Assembly: GCA_037046615.1 (NCBI GenBank)
Contig: JBAOHD010000014.1
Coordinates: 162,247-226,246 of the forward strand
Direction: 5' to 3'
Length of the DNA stretch: 64,000 nt
DNA from: Phosphoribacter sp037046615
Lineage (GTDB): Bacteria; Actinomycetota; Actinomycetes; Actinomycetales; Dermatophilaceae
Shown one piece after another: positions 1 to 10,837 of the stretch. Made by a program: the position numbers and the translations under genes. The notes beneath the pieces are model-generated. The model was not told where the DNA came from. It did no database searches and saw only the letters and a list, made by a program, of their open reading frames with translations. Every line of letters starts with the position of its first letter. The first letter of the stretch is position 1.

Positions 1-159
1 TTCCACCCCCAACCCAAGGCCAGAAGAGGAAGGACGCAGCCCCATTAGGGTGAGTGGTGTTCCCCTGCCGTTCACGCAATGGTCGAAAGTATGTCGCTCT
101 CGCGGCCCTGACGCACACGGGACATTGGTCACTTTCCGGTGAACGCTTAAGGTGGGCCG

Positions 160-855
160 GTGCGCTTGGTCATTGCCCGTTGCAGTGTGGACTACGAGGG
201 TCGCCTCCAGGCCCATCTGCCGCTGGCGACCCGACTCCTGCTCGTCAAGGCCGACGGTTCGGTGCTCGTCCACAGTGACGGCGGATCCTACAAACCGCTC
301 AACTGGATGTCACCGCCCTGCTCGCTGGCCGAGCTGCCCCCAGCCGCCGACGAGACGGCCGCCGGGGTCGTCGCCGTCTGGGTCGTGCGGCATACGAAAT
401 CCGGAGATGCCCTGCGGATCGCGATCCACGAGGTGCTCCACGACAGCGCTCACGAGCTCGGCGTCGACCCCGGCCTGGTCAAGGAGGGCGTGGAGGCCCA
501 CCTGCAGGCCCTGTTGGCAGAGCACATTCACACTCTCGGTGAGGGCTGGACGCTCGTGCGCCGCGAGCACATGACCGCGATCGGCCCGGTCGACATCCTC
601 GCTCGCGATGCCGACCGCGCCCATGTGGCCATCGAGATCAAGCGGCGCGGCGAGATCGACGGCGTCGAGCAACTGACGCGCTATCTCGACCTCATGAATC
701 GCGACCCCGCCCTGCGGCCGGTGCGGGGGATCTTTGCTGCCCAGGAGATCAAACCGCAGGCGCGCACGCTCGCCGAGGACCGCGGGATCCGGTGCGTCAC
801 CCTCGATTACGACGCCCTGCGCGGCATCGACGATCTCGAGTCACGGCTGTTCTGA
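160..855 (+). CDS. nucS: Mismatch-specific endonuclease NucS/EndoMS
   Basis: A 231-residue protein matching NucS over its full length. NucS cuts both strands at mismatches and carries out non-canonical mismatch repair in actinobacteria that lack MutS/MutL. The N-terminal half is the beta-rich DNA-binding and dimerisation domain. The C-terminal half is the RecB-like nuclease, with the D-ExK signature visible as GPVD (Asp about 145) and EIKRRG (Glu 159, Lys 161), followed by the QLTRYLD helix. The start is the GTG at 160 with an AAGGTGGG ribosome site about 10 bases upstream. It converges on the histidine phosphatase gene, with stop codons only 3 bases apart inside an 18-bp duplication. The identification is firm from the motifs and from its known neighbourhood near the atp operon. 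Confidence 0.93.
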   Translation: MRLVIARCSVDYEGRLQAHLPLATRLLLVKADGSVLVHSDGGSYKPLNWMSPPCSLAELPPAADETAAGVVAVWVVRHTKSGDALRIAIHEVLHDSAHELGVDPGLVKEGVEAHLQALLAEHIHTLGEGWTLVRREHMTAIGPVDILARDADRAHVAIEIKRRGEIDGVEQLTRYLDLMNRDPALRPVRGIFAAQEIKPQARTLAEDRGIRCVTLDYDALRGIDDLESRLF

Positions 856-874
856 GGCTCACGGCTGTTCTGAG
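841..874. repeat. 18-bp tandem duplication carrying both convergent stop codons
   Basis: TCACGGCTGTTCTGAG occurs at 841-856 and again at 859-874, an 18-bp period. The first copy supplies the last codons and stop of nucS. The second copy, read on the minus strand, supplies the last four codons and stop of the histidine phosphatase gene. Confidence 0.9.
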
Positions 875-1461
875 ACCAGCCGCCATCCGTCGGAGTCGAT
901 GTCGAGCGCGACGACCGCACAGTGCGCCGGCGAGTGCCTGATCCAGTCGCCGAAGCGCGCGTTGGTCAGCCGCGTCGCAAGAGTCAAACGCATCGCACCA
1001 CCGTGGGTCACGACGAGGATTGTCTCGCCTCGATGCTTGTCGGCGAGGGCCGAGAGCGCCGAGCCAACGCGGGTGACGACCTCCAGGCCGGTCTCGCCGC
1101 CGGGACAACCCGCCTCTAGGTCACCCCTGTCCCATCGCGAAAACACTTCCACCACAGCAGGATCGCGCCCCGGCCGGCTCGCGAGTGAGCCCACGGAAAA
1201 CTCCTGGAGCCCCGCGACCACGGTATGCCGCACCCCGAGCACCGCCGCGGCGATCTCGCCGGTCCGCTGCGCCCGGGTCTGCGAGCTCGAGTATGCCGCC
1301 GCCACCCGCGCCCCGGTCAGGGCCTCACCCAGCGCGCGCGCCTGAGCACGCCCCCGCTCGGTGAGCCAGCCACCGGCGTCGGTGAGCACGCCTGGCACGG
1401 CATACATCGCCTCGGCATGCCGGGCGAGGAGGATCCGCGCCGGGCACTGGAGGTCGCTCAT
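859..1461 (-). CDS. Histidine phosphatase family protein
   Basis: A 200-residue cytosolic protein of the histidine phosphatase (phosphoglycerate mutase-like) superfamily. The phospho-acceptor motif is LARHAEA near residue 15, an RHA variant of the usual RHG. The second catalytic histidine lies in VTHGGAMRL near residue 150, and the SSQTRAQRTGEIAA block matches the family's substrate-binding arginine region. Members dephosphorylate small phosphomonoesters; the substrate cannot be read from the sequence. It sits just downstream of meaA on the same strand with a tiny overlap (its ATG is inside the end of meaA), so the two are probably co-transcribed. A specific name such as cobC or gpm2 would be a guess. 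Confidence 0.85.
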   Translation of the reverse strand: MSDLQCPARILLARHAEAMYAVPGVLTDAGGWLTERGRAQARALGEALTGARVAAAYSSSQTRAQRTGEIAAAVLGVRHTVVAGLQEFSVGSLASRPGRDPAVVEVFSRWDRGDLEAGCPGGETGLEVVTRVGSALSALADKHRGETILVVTHGGAMRLTLATRLTNARFGDWIRHSPAHCAVVALDIDSDGWRLVSEQP

Positions 1462-3538
1462 GCCTCGAGGGGGTCCAGGCCTCGCGCAGCGCGGATGATC
1501 GTGACGAACTCGCCCATGATGTCGTTGAGGCCGAAGTCTTTCGGGGTGAAGACCGCAGCCACACCCTGTGCCTTGAGCGCGGCGGCGTCGGACTCGGGGA
1601 TGATCCCGCCGACGACGACCGGGACGTCGGTGACCCCGGCCTCCTGCAGGCCCCGGAGCACGTCCGGCACGAGGGCCAGGTGGGAGCCGGACAAGATCGA
1701 CAGCCCCACGAGGTGGACGTCCTCGGCGACCGCTGCGGCGACGATCTGGGCGGGGGTCAACCGGATGCCTTGATAGACGACCTCGAAGCCGGCGTCACGG
1801 GCGCGCACGGCGATCTGCTCGGCGCCATTGGAGTGACCGTCGAGCCCAGGCTTGCCGACCAGCACGCGCAGCTTTTCGCCGAGTTCTTCGCTCGTGAGGG
1901 CGACAGCGCGCCGGACACGGACGAGGTCGGCCGAGGCAGCGGCGCCGCCACCGACGCCAACGCTGCCGGAAACCCCTGTGGGAGCGCGGTATTCACCAAA
2001 CTCATCGCGCAGGGCCTGAGCCCACTCGCCGGCGGTGACCTTAGCCCTGGCGCACTCCAGGGAAGCCGGCATGAGATTGACGCCCGAGGCGGCATCGGCG
2101 CGCAACCGGGCGATGGCTGCCTCGGCGCGCTCGCGAGCACCCGGGTCGGCGTCTCGAGCCGCGCGCCAGGCACGGATCGCCGCGATCGCTGCCGACTCCA
2201 CGTCCGGGTCGACGGTCTGGATCGCCGTGTCGAGGTCGGCAGTCAAGGGGTTGAGCTCGGTCGAGGTGAACTGGTTGAGCCCGACGACGACGTCCTCGCC
2301 CGCCTCGATCCGGTGACGCCGAGCCGCATGCGAGGCGACCATCGCGGACTTCATGTAGCCCGACTCGACCGCAGCGACCGCCCCGCCCATGGCCTGCACC
2401 CGATCAATTTCTTCCTTGGCACCAGCCACCAGCTCGGCGACCTTGGCTTCGATGACCGTCGAGCCGGTGAAGATGTCGTCGTATTCGAGCAGGTCGGACT
2501 CGAAGGCCAGCACCTGCTGGATCCGCAGCGACCATTGCTGGTCCCAGGGCCGGGGCAGCCCGAGGGCTTCGTTCCAGGCCGGCAGCTGCACCGCTCGGGC
2601 CCGCGCATCCTTGCTCAAGGTCACCGCGAGCATCTCCAGGACGATGCGCTGGACGTTGTTTTCCGGCTGCGCCTCCGTGAGTCCCAGGGAGTTGACCTGC
2701 ACCCCGTAACGGAACCGGCGAGCGACCGGGTCGGTGACGCCGTACCGTTCTTTGGTGAGTTCGTCCCACAGCTGGACGAACGCTCGCATCTTGCACATCT
2801 CTTCGACGAAGCGCACCCCGGCGTTGACGAAGAACGAGATCCGCGCCACGACATCGGGGAACTTCTCCGGCGGGACCTGCCCGGAGTCGCGGACGGCGTC
2901 GAGGACCGCGATCGCCGTGCACATGGCATACGCGATCTCTTGGACGGGGGTCGCTCCCGCTTCCTGGAGGTGGTAGCGAGCAGATGTTCGTGGGGTTCCA
3001 CTTGGGCATCTCCCCCACCGTGTAGCTGATCATGTCGGTGATGAGCCGCAGCGAGGGCCCGGGCGGGAAGGCATAGGTCCCGCGCGAGAGGTACTCCTTG
3101 ATGATGTCGTTCTGCGTCGTCCCGGCGAGCTTGTGCACCCAGTCCGCGGGGTCCTCGCCCGCCGCTACCGCCTGCTCCTCGGCCGTCACTTGATACATCG
3201 CGAGCAGCCACATCGCGGTGGCGTTGATCGTCATCGAGGTGTTCATGTCCGACAGCGGTATGCCGTCGAAGAGCGCCTTCATGTCACCGATGTGGACTGA
3301 TCGGCACGCCGACCTTGCCGACCTCGCCGCGCGAGAGCACATGGTCGGGGTCATAGCCGGTCTGGGTGGGCAGGTCGAAGGCGACCGACAAGCCGGTTTG
3401 TCCCTTGGCGAGGTTGCGCCGATAGAGCGCATTGCTCGCCGCGGCGCTGGAGTGGCCGGCATACGTGCGCATCACCCACGGCCGGTCGCGGGTGGGGCGG
3501 GGTGTTTCGGGGCGCGCAGAAGCGGCGGACTCGGCCAT
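1458..3538 (-). CDS. meaA: Methylmalonyl/ethylmalonyl-CoA mutase MeaA type (two frameshifts in this sequence)
   Basis: An adenosylcobalamin-dependent acyl-CoA mutase of about 690 residues, read over three frames. The N-terminal part (3538 to about 3295) has RTYAGHSSAAASNALYRRNL and AFDLPTQTGYDPDH, typical of the MeaA/Ecm branch. The middle (to about 2975) has HIGDMKALFDGIPL. The C-terminal part ends in a B12-binding domain containing KPGLDGHSNGAEQ, where the DGHS histidine ligates cobalamin, and GLSILSGSH. MeaA proteins convert ethylmalonyl-CoA to methylsuccinyl-CoA or act as methylmalonyl-CoA mutases; ethylmalonyl is favoured by motif but unproven. One extra base near 3295 and one near 2975 break the frame. 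Both restore a perfect family match, so they are probably sequencing indels. The divergent neighbour pduO makes its cofactor. Confidence 0.85.
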
Positions 3539-3580
3539 GACTCGACGCTACCTGTCCGACCGATCTGGCAGGGTGGACCC

Positions 3581-4247
3581 ATGGTCAATCTCACGCGGAT
3601 CTATACCAAGACCGGCGACACCGGCACGACGGCGCTCGGCGACTTCAGCCGCACCCGTAAGACCGACCCGCGCTTGGCGGCCTACGCAGACGCAAACGAG
3701 GCCAATGCCGCCCTGGGGGTGGCGGTGGCGGCCGGCGGTCTGCGCGAAGACGTCCGCACGACCCTCGTGCGGATCCAGAACGAGCTGTTCGACGTCGGCG
3801 CAGACCTGTGCCTGCCGCTCGCGAGCGCCTACGACTATCCGCCGCTGCGCGTCGACGAGGCGTGGATCAGCGATCTTGAGCACGACTGCGACCGATACCT
3901 CGAGGAGCTCGAGCCGCTGCGGTCGTTCATTCTCCCCGGCGGTTCCGCGGGAGCGGCATACCTGCACGTCGCGACGACGGTGGTGCGTCGCGCCGGAGCG
4001 ATCGACGTGGGCTGCCCTCGAGGCTTACGGCGACCAGCCGGGTGCGGCCAAGGGCGAGGGCGGGGTCAACCCGCTGACCGCGACCTACCTCAACCGTCTG
4101 TCCGATCTGTTGTTCGTCCTCGCGCGGGTCGCCAACCTCCCGACGGGGGACGTGCTGTGGCAGCCAGGTGGCGGGCGCGTCGCCGCTCCCGAAAGGCGCA
4201 AGGGGGCGGTCGCTGACGACGCTCTCGGTGACGCTTCAGGTGACTGA
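3581..4247 (+). CDS. pduO: Cob(I)alamin adenosyltransferase, PduO type (one frameshift)
   Basis: ATP:cob(I)alamin adenosyltransferase, which makes adenosylcobalamin, the cofactor of the divergently transcribed mutase next door. The N-terminus has the diagnostic RIYTKTGDTGTTALGD. The central part has RIQNELFDVGADL and LPGGSAGAAYLHVATTVVRR. After a one-base insertion near 4010 (GTGGGCTGCC where GTGGCTGCC is expected) the other frame gives EAYGDQP and PLTATYLNRLSDLLFVLAR, the conserved C-terminal helix. The combined length of about 221 residues is slightly longer than usual because of a polar tail. The start is the ATG at 3581. Its end overlaps the end of the convergent DUF2550 gene by 12 bases. 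The same gene lies beside the atp operon in mycobacteria. Confidence 0.9.
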
Positions 4248-4673
4248 GGAGGCCGGGCCGGGGGGCGCCGACTCCAACCAGGAGCGCAAGGCGGTGTATG
4301 CCGGTGCGCTGAGCGCGAGCCCGAAAGTCTCGCCGTTGTGGCGGCAGTCGATCCGCACCGCGTCCCGGATGACGTCGAGGCCTTCGTTCGGACCGACGGG
4401 GCGAGCGGCCGACACGTCGAGGTCAGCACGCTCCCATTGATGGCGGGGTCGCAGCGAGATCCCACCGAGGGGATACCACTCGACGACCCCGTTACCGAAT
4501 CTCACGAAGCCCGAGCGCCAGTGCCGCATGCCTTCGGCCTGCACGGCGCACATGGTCAGCACCCGGCCGCGTCCGATCGCCCGACGCCGCCCCACCATGA
4601 GCAAGACGTAGGCGACCACGAGGGCCACGAGGACTCCGACCGCGACCTCGACAGAGAATAGGAGGTCGGGCAC
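4236..4673 (-). CDS. DUF2550 membrane-anchored protein
   Basis: A 145-residue protein with one N-terminal hydrophobic segment (residues about 5-27, VAVGVLVALVVAYVLLMVG) followed by a basic stretch and a soluble domain containing RSGFVRFGNGVVEWYPLGG. This is the actinobacterial DUF2550 family, which sits directly after atpC in mycobacteria and relatives (Rv1312 type). It begins 12 bases after the atpC stop and is probably the last gene of the atp operon. The function is unknown; conservation next to atpC suggests a membrane or energy-linked role, but nothing in the sequence proves it. Confidence 0.85.
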   Translation of the reverse strand: MPDLLFSVEVAVGVLVALVVAYVLLMVGRRRAIGRGRVLTMCAVQAEGMRHWRSGFVRFGNGVVEWYPLGGISLRPRHQWERADLDVSAARPVGPNEGLDVIRDAVRIDCRHNGETFGLALSAPAYTALRSWLESAPPGPASSVT

Positions 4674-4685
4674 AGCAGACTCCGG

Positions 4686-4955
4686 TCAGCGACCCGAGTC
4701 CACGACGGACACGGTGTCTGCCACGATCGTCACGCGGTCGTGGTCGACCGACAGGAAGCCGTTGTCGACCGTCGCCCGTTGGTCACCCTCGGCGGCGTGA
4801 ATGACGACGTCGCCGGAGACCAGGATGCCGAGCAGCGGCGTGTGGCCGGGCAGGATGCCGAGCTCGCCGGACGTGGTGCGGCACCGCACACTCGTGGCTT
4901 CGCCACGCCAGACTCGACGGTCAGCAGCGACCAGCTCGACCTGCAGTTGACTCAC
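4686..4955 (-). CDS. atpC: ATP synthase F1 epsilon subunit
   Basis: The central-stalk epsilon subunit of F1. It starts at the GTG at 4955 after a GGAGGG ribosome site, giving 89 residues. The beta-sandwich domain is complete (QLQVELVAADRRVWRGEA, ELGILPGHTPLLGIL, VDNGFLSVDHDRVTIVAD). The C-terminal two-helix inhibitory domain present in most bacterial epsilon subunits (about 120-138 residues) is missing, because the stop follows directly after the beta domain. It is separated from atpD by a HIT-like gene, which is not the usual arrangement. Confidence 0.92.
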   Translation of the reverse strand: MSQLQVELVAADRRVWRGEATSVRCRTTSGELGILPGHTPLLGILVSGDVVIHAAEGDQRATVDNGFLSVDHDRVTIVADTVSVVDSGR

Positions 4956-4993
4956 GGTGCCCTCCGGGTGATCGAACGCTCTGCCGCCAGAGT

Positions 4994-5638
4994 CTATCGG
5001 TCTGCGGGGTCGTCCCCCGACGCGGCACCGGTCACACGACCGCCGTAAGCCGTGACGATCGTCTCGGCCACATAGCGCGCATTGTCCGCAGCGACCTGCA
5101 CTGGCAGGCGCGGCAGGTTTTCCTCCCAGTCGATGAGGGCCGACCCGCGGAACTGCCCGACACGGGCCGGCCGGCCGAAGAAGAAGAGGTGGAAGTGGGC
5201 ACTCCCGTCGCCATACCGAGCCACCTGACACCGGCCGACCGACGGCAATGCCTCGATGGCTGACGCCACGACGACCATGAGCGGTCCCAGCTCGCTCGCC
5301 AGGTCGGGTGAGAGATCGGCCAGATCGTGATGCGCTTCGGGCACGAGCATGGCGGTGATGGGTATGCCGGTTTCGAGCGCGAGCACGGTCCACCGGTCGT
5401 TGGTCCACACCGCAGCGTTGCGAGGGCCTCCGCTGGCGCACCGGCACGTCGCTGGGTCCTCCCCCTCGCGAGCCGGCTCCTCGTCGAGCAGCGGAGCTAA
5501 CGGCTTGAGCCGCAGCGTATCTGGCTCATACGGGAAAATGTCCCACCCTGGCATCTCGGTGAACGCCACCGGGAGCCGGCCCTCGGAGTCCGCCGCAGCG
5601 CACAGCCGGTCGTAGTACTCCTGCGGTGACTCGGGCAT
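4994..5638 (-). CDS. HIT-like superfamily protein inserted between atpD and atpC
   Basis: About 214 residues from the ATG at 5638, preceded by a GAGG ribosome site; an upstream in-frame start at 5692 would add 18 residues that overlap the terminator hairpin. The protein has EYYDRLCAAADSEGRLP near the start, WTNDRWTVLALETGIP in the middle, and RYGDGSAHFHLFFFGRP near residue 160. That last stretch resembles the HxH signature of actinobacterial HIT-like (nucleotide hydrolase or transferase fold) proteins, but the third histidine is absent. The function is therefore only inferred: a nucleotide-binding HIT-fold enzyme, possibly degenerate. It lies in the same direction between atpD and atpC, 38 bases from atpC, so it is probably co-expressed with epsilon. 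Confidence 0.65.
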   Translation of the reverse strand: MPESPQEYYDRLCAAADSEGRLPVAFTEMPGWDIFPYEPDTLRLKPLAPLLDEEPAREGEDPATCRCASGGPRNAAVWTNDRWTVLALETGIPITAMLVPEAHHDLADLSPDLASELGPLMVVVASAIEALPSVGRCQVARYGDGSAHFHLFFFGRPARVGQFRGSALIDWEENLPRLPVQVAADNARYVAETIVTAYGGRVTGAASGDDPADR

Positions 5639-5681
5639 GTCACTCGTCCTCGCGGCCTGGTCAGGTGATCGAAAACGGACC

Positions 5682-5712
5682 GGGCCAGCCACCTTGAGAA
5701 GGTGACTGGCCC
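5682..5712 (-). terminator. Hairpin after atpD
   Basis: Arms of 14 bases with one mismatch (GGGCCAGCCACCTT and AAGGTGACTGGCCC) around a GAG loop. On the minus strand the hairpin follows the atpD stop by about 30 bases and is followed by GTTTTCGATC. It can terminate or attenuate atp transcription before the HIT-like gene and atpC. A GGCATAC word abuts its right arm. Confidence 0.75.
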
Positions 5713-5743
5713 GGCATACGTGCTTTCGGGTGTGGCGTGCGGG

Positions 5744-7198
<1,455 letters not shown>

Positions 7199-7224
7199 GG
7201 TGATCCGTTCCTCTTTCGCGGTGA

Positions 7225-8123
7225 CTAGGCGGACGCGAGGGCGTCAGCGCCGCCCACGATTTCGCTGATCTCTTGGGTGATCTCGGCCTGGCGGGCCTGG
7301 TTCGCCAGCCGGGTGTAGGTCTTGATGAGTGCATCGGCGTTGTCCGTGGCCGACTTCATGGCCCGCTGGCGAGCCGCGAGTTCGGACGCAGCGGCGCCGA
7401 GCAGACAGGTGTAGATCCGGTTGGTGATGTACTTCGGCAGCAACTTGTCGAGGACCTCATCGATGCTCGGCTCGAAGGCGTAGAGCGGCAGGACCACGTC
7501 ATGGTCCTGGACCTCGTCGCTCTCCACGACCTCCAGCGGCACGCAGCCGCAGGACGCGGGGCTCCTGGGTGACCATCGACTTGAACCGGGTGTAGACGAT
7601 GTGGACCTCGTCGTGGCCACCATCGTCGTAGTCGGTGTCGAAATCGGCCATGATCCGCTCGGCGATCGATCTCGGCGTGCTCGGGCTGCGGAGCGTCGGA
7701 GAAGCCCGACCATTCGGCGGCGAACTCGCGGTGGCGGAACTGGTAGAAGGAAATCACCTTCCGCCCCACGAGGTAGACGACGACCTCCTTGCCATCCTCA
7801 CGCAACCGCTGGACGAGCTGCTCACTCTCCTTGATGACCGAGGAGGAGTAGCCGCCCGCGAGACCGCGGTCACTGCTGATGATGAGCACGGCCGCGCGGC
7901 GCACGGCCTCGGGCTCGCTCGTCAGCGGGTGGTGCTCGTTGGAATAGGTGGCCAACGCCGAGAGGGCCTTGGTCAAAGCGTGGGTGTAGGGCCCGGACTC
8001 GACGACTCGCTGGCGAGCCTTGACGACGCGGGACGCGGCGATGAGCTCCATCGCCCGGGTGATCTTCTTGGTCGCCTGGACGGACCGGATGCGCTGGCGG
8101 TAAACCCGCATCTGCGCTCCCAT
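7225..8123 (-). CDS. atpG: ATP synthase F1 gamma subunit (two frameshifts)
   Basis: The rotor gamma subunit of F1. The N-terminal part (ATG at 8123) reads RQRIRSVQATKKITRAMELI, followed by the conserved SDRGLAGGYSSSV. The C-terminal part ends in AARQRAMKSATDNADALI and the terminal helix ITQEISEIVGGADAL. Between about 7670 and 7555 the reading passes through a third frame (DFDTDYDDGG, HIVYTRFKSMVTQEP) because of an apparent GATC-type duplication near 7667 and a further indel near 7560. The spliced length of about 298 residues is normal for actinobacterial gamma. Sequencing error is far more likely than loss of an essential subunit. Confidence 0.93.
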
Positions 8124-8172
8124 ACTGTGCCGCCTCTCCTAAGTTGCGTGCTTGACGTTGCCTGGGTGGTGC

Positions 8173-8226
8173 TGCCGGGAGGGAGGTCGCGCGGTGCCCT
8201 CAAGGACACCGGCTGCCCTCCCGGCA
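8173..8226 (-). other. Hairpin between atpA and atpG
   Basis: Inverted repeat with 11-base arms TGCCGGGAGGG (8173-8183) and CCCTCCCGGCA (8216-8226) in the 127-base gap between the atpA stop and the atpG start. There is no T-run, so a role in mRNA stability or differential expression inside the operon is more likely than full termination. The right arm runs into a CGGCATAC word. Confidence 0.6.
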
Positions 8227-8250
8227 TACTGCATCCGAACAGCGATCCGA

Positions 8251-9894
8251 TTAGCGCTTGCGGACGATCTGCGCCTGGTCGATGTGGGCGTCCTGCAACG
8301 CCTCCGGCGTGGCCTCGTGGCCGACATCGACGAGCTGGTTGCTGCCCTCGCCGCTGAACCCCTTCTTGAACTCCGTCACCGCAGCCTCGAGGCCAGCGCG
8401 CGTGCTCGTCCTCGAACTTCTGCGTCTCGCGGATCGCGCCCAGCAGACCCGGGTGGCTGTGGCGCAGGAAGTCGAGGAACTCGGACTCGAAGCGACGGAC
8501 GTCTTCGACCGCGATCGAGTCGAGCTGACCCGTGGTGCCAGCCCACACCGAGACGACCTGCTCCTCGACCGGGAACGGTGCGCTCTGGCGCTGCTTGAGC
8601 AGCTCGACGAGGCGAGCGCCCTTGGCCAGCTGGGCCCGCGAGGCGGGGTCGAGGTCGGAGGCGAACATCGCGAACGCCTCCATAGCGCGGAACTGTGCGA
8701 GGTCGAGCTTGAGACGACCGGCGACTTCCTTCATCGCCTTGATCTGCGCGGCGCCACCGACACGCGACACCGACACACCCACGTCGATGGCCGGGCGGAC
8801 GTTGGCGTTGAACAGGTCGGCCTGGAGGTAGATCTGGCCGTCGGTGATGGAGATGACGTTGGTCGGGATGTAGGCCGACACGTCACCGGCCTTGGTCTCG
8901 ATGATCGGCAGGCCGGTCATCGAGCCCGGCACCGAGGTCGTCGGAGAGCTTGGCGCAGCGCTCCAGCAGACGCGAGTGGAGGTAGAAGACGTCACCGGGG
9001 TAGGCCTCGCGACCCGGCGGGCGACGCAGCAACAGCGACACAGCGCGGTAGGCCTCGGCCTGCTTGGACAGGTCGTCGAAGACGATGAGGACGTGCTTGC
9101 CCTGGTACATCCAGTGCTGGCCGATGGCCGAGCCGGTGTAGGGGGCGAGGTACTTGAAGCCGGCGGCGTCAGACGCGGGAGCGGCGACGATCGTCGTGTA
9201 TTCCAGCGCGCCGGCGTCTTCCAGCGTGCCGCGGACGGCGGCGATGGTCGAGCCCTTCTGCCCGATGGCGACGTAAATGCAGCGGACCTGCTGCTCCGGG
9301 TCGCCGGACTCCCAGTTGCGCTTCTGGTTGATGATCGTGTCGACCGCGACGGTCGTCTTACCGGTCTGGCGGTCGCCGATGATGAGCTGGCGCTGACCAC
9401 GACCGATGGGGGTCATGGCGTCGACGGCCTTGAGGCCGGTCTGCAGCGGCTGGTGCACCGACTTGCGCTGCATGACCGTGGGGGCCTGCAACTCAAGGGC
9501 GCGACGGGTCTCGCTCTGCGATCTCACCGAGGCCGTCGATCGGCTGGCCGAGCGGGTTGACGACGCGGCCGAGGAAGGCGTCGCCGACGGGCACCGAGAG
9601 GACCTCGCCCGTGCGCTTGACGACCTGGCCTTCTTCGATCCCGGCGAACTCACCCAGGACGACGACACCGATCTCGTGGACGTCGAGGTTGAGCGCGATG
9701 CCCAAGGTGCCGTCCTCGAACTGCAGGAGTTCGTTGGTCATCGCCGACGGCAGACCCTCGACGTGCGCGATGCCGTCGGCCGCGTCGACAACCCGACCGA
9801 CCTCTTCGCGGCTCGCTGCGCCCGGTTCGTAGGACTGCACGAACTGGTCCAGTGCGTCCCGGATCTCCTCCGGACGGATCGTAAGCTCCGTCAT
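8251..9894 (-). CDS. atpA: ATP synthase F1 alpha subunit (about three frameshifts)
   Basis: The non-catalytic nucleotide-binding alpha subunit, about 547 residues when read across frames. It starts at the ATG at 9894 (MTELTIRPEEIRDAL). The Walker A loop is GDRQTGKT, the conserved HALIVFDDLSKQAEAYR region is present in slightly variant form, and VGGAAQIKAMKEVAG and FLRHSHPGLL follow. It ends in QIVRKR and a TAA stop at 8251. The frame breaks near 9525, 8935 (GCCGGGCTCG where GCCGGCTCG is expected) and 8400. Each break restores exact family similarity, which points to indels in the sequence rather than a pseudogene. It lies between atpH and atpG in canonical order. Confidence 0.94.
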
Positions 9895-9978
9895 CTGCTC
9901 TTCTTCTCCTGTTGTCTCGGCGGGTCAGCCGGTCTTCGTTCAGGTCGCGGTCCGCTAGGTGGCTAGCGGGGTGGTGCG

Positions 9979-10007
9979 GTATGCCGGGTGGTGCGGATCC
10001 GGCATAC
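9979..10007. repeat. GTATGCCGG/CCGGCATAC inverted repeat between atpH and atpA
   Basis: Perfect 9-base arms at 9979-9987 and 9999-10007 with an 11-base loop, in the 129-base gap downstream of atpA's start and upstream of the atpH stop. It is a paired copy of the recurrent CGGCATAC word and could form an mRNA hairpin. Confidence 0.85.
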
Positions 10008-10023
10008 GCCGGGGTGGTGCAGG

Positions 10024-10837
10024 TCAGGCGCCGAAGTGACGCCGGGCCCCTTCAAGCTTGCGAAGCACGGTGCCATCGACGACCTCGTCGCCGATCTCCA
10101 CCTTGATGCCGCCGACGACCTCGGGGTCGAGGACGACGTTGAGGTGGACCTGCTTGCCGTAGAGGCGCGTCAGCGCTGCTGCGAGCCGCTCACGCTGGGC
10201 TGTCATCGAGCGCCACGGCGCTCGTTACGGTCGCCGCGAGGTGGGCCCGGGTCGCCGCGAGGATCTTGAGGTAGTCCTCGATGACAGCCGAGAACCGGCG
10301 TCCGCGCGGAGCCGTCACCGCCTGGCGGGCGAGACGCGCCGTGGCTGGCGATGCCTTGCCTGCGAGCAGGTGGTTGACGAGGGCCGCCTTGCTGGCAGCG
10401 TCGGCGCGGCGGTCGGACAGCGCATCGCGCAATCCGGGAGTCCCGGCGACGATGCGCTCGAAGCGGAACAACTCGTCCTCGACGTGCTCGGCGCTGCCAT
10501 CGGCCCCTGCGCCCGAGGCCAACGCCTGCACCGCGAAGTGCTCGATGGTGTCGGTGAGATCCCGATCCACCGACCACCGCCCGCCGACGAGGGTGGCGAC
10601 GACCTCGACAGCAGCGTCCGAGGCTTTGCCTGTCAGCAGGTTGCGCGCGAGCGCGCCCTTGGCCGCAGCATCACGCGTCGGGTCGGTCAAGGCCCGCCGC
10701 AATGCGGCGCTGGAATCGATGGCTTCAGCGACCCCCAGCAGGTCATCGGCCAGACCCGCCGCGTCGGAGCCCCCGGCCAGGACCCTCTCGAGGACCTGCT
10801 GACCGGCAGCGGCGGCGGCACGCGAGGAGCCTTGCAT
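10024..10837 (-). CDS. atpH: ATP synthase F1 delta subunit (one frameshift)
   Basis: The peripheral-stalk delta subunit, about 270 residues. The N-terminal helical bundle (MQGSSRAAAAAGQQVLERVL) starts at the ATG at 10837, which shares one base with the atpF stop (TGATG), so the two are translationally coupled. The C-terminal beta part (TAQRERLAAALTRLYGKQV, LDPEVVGGIKVEIGDEVVDG, LRKLEGARRHFG) is in another frame after about 10205. The conserved junction VTSAVALTAQRERL is recovered if one indel is corrected. The length is typical of actinobacterial delta, which is longer than the E. coli subunit. Confidence 0.93.
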
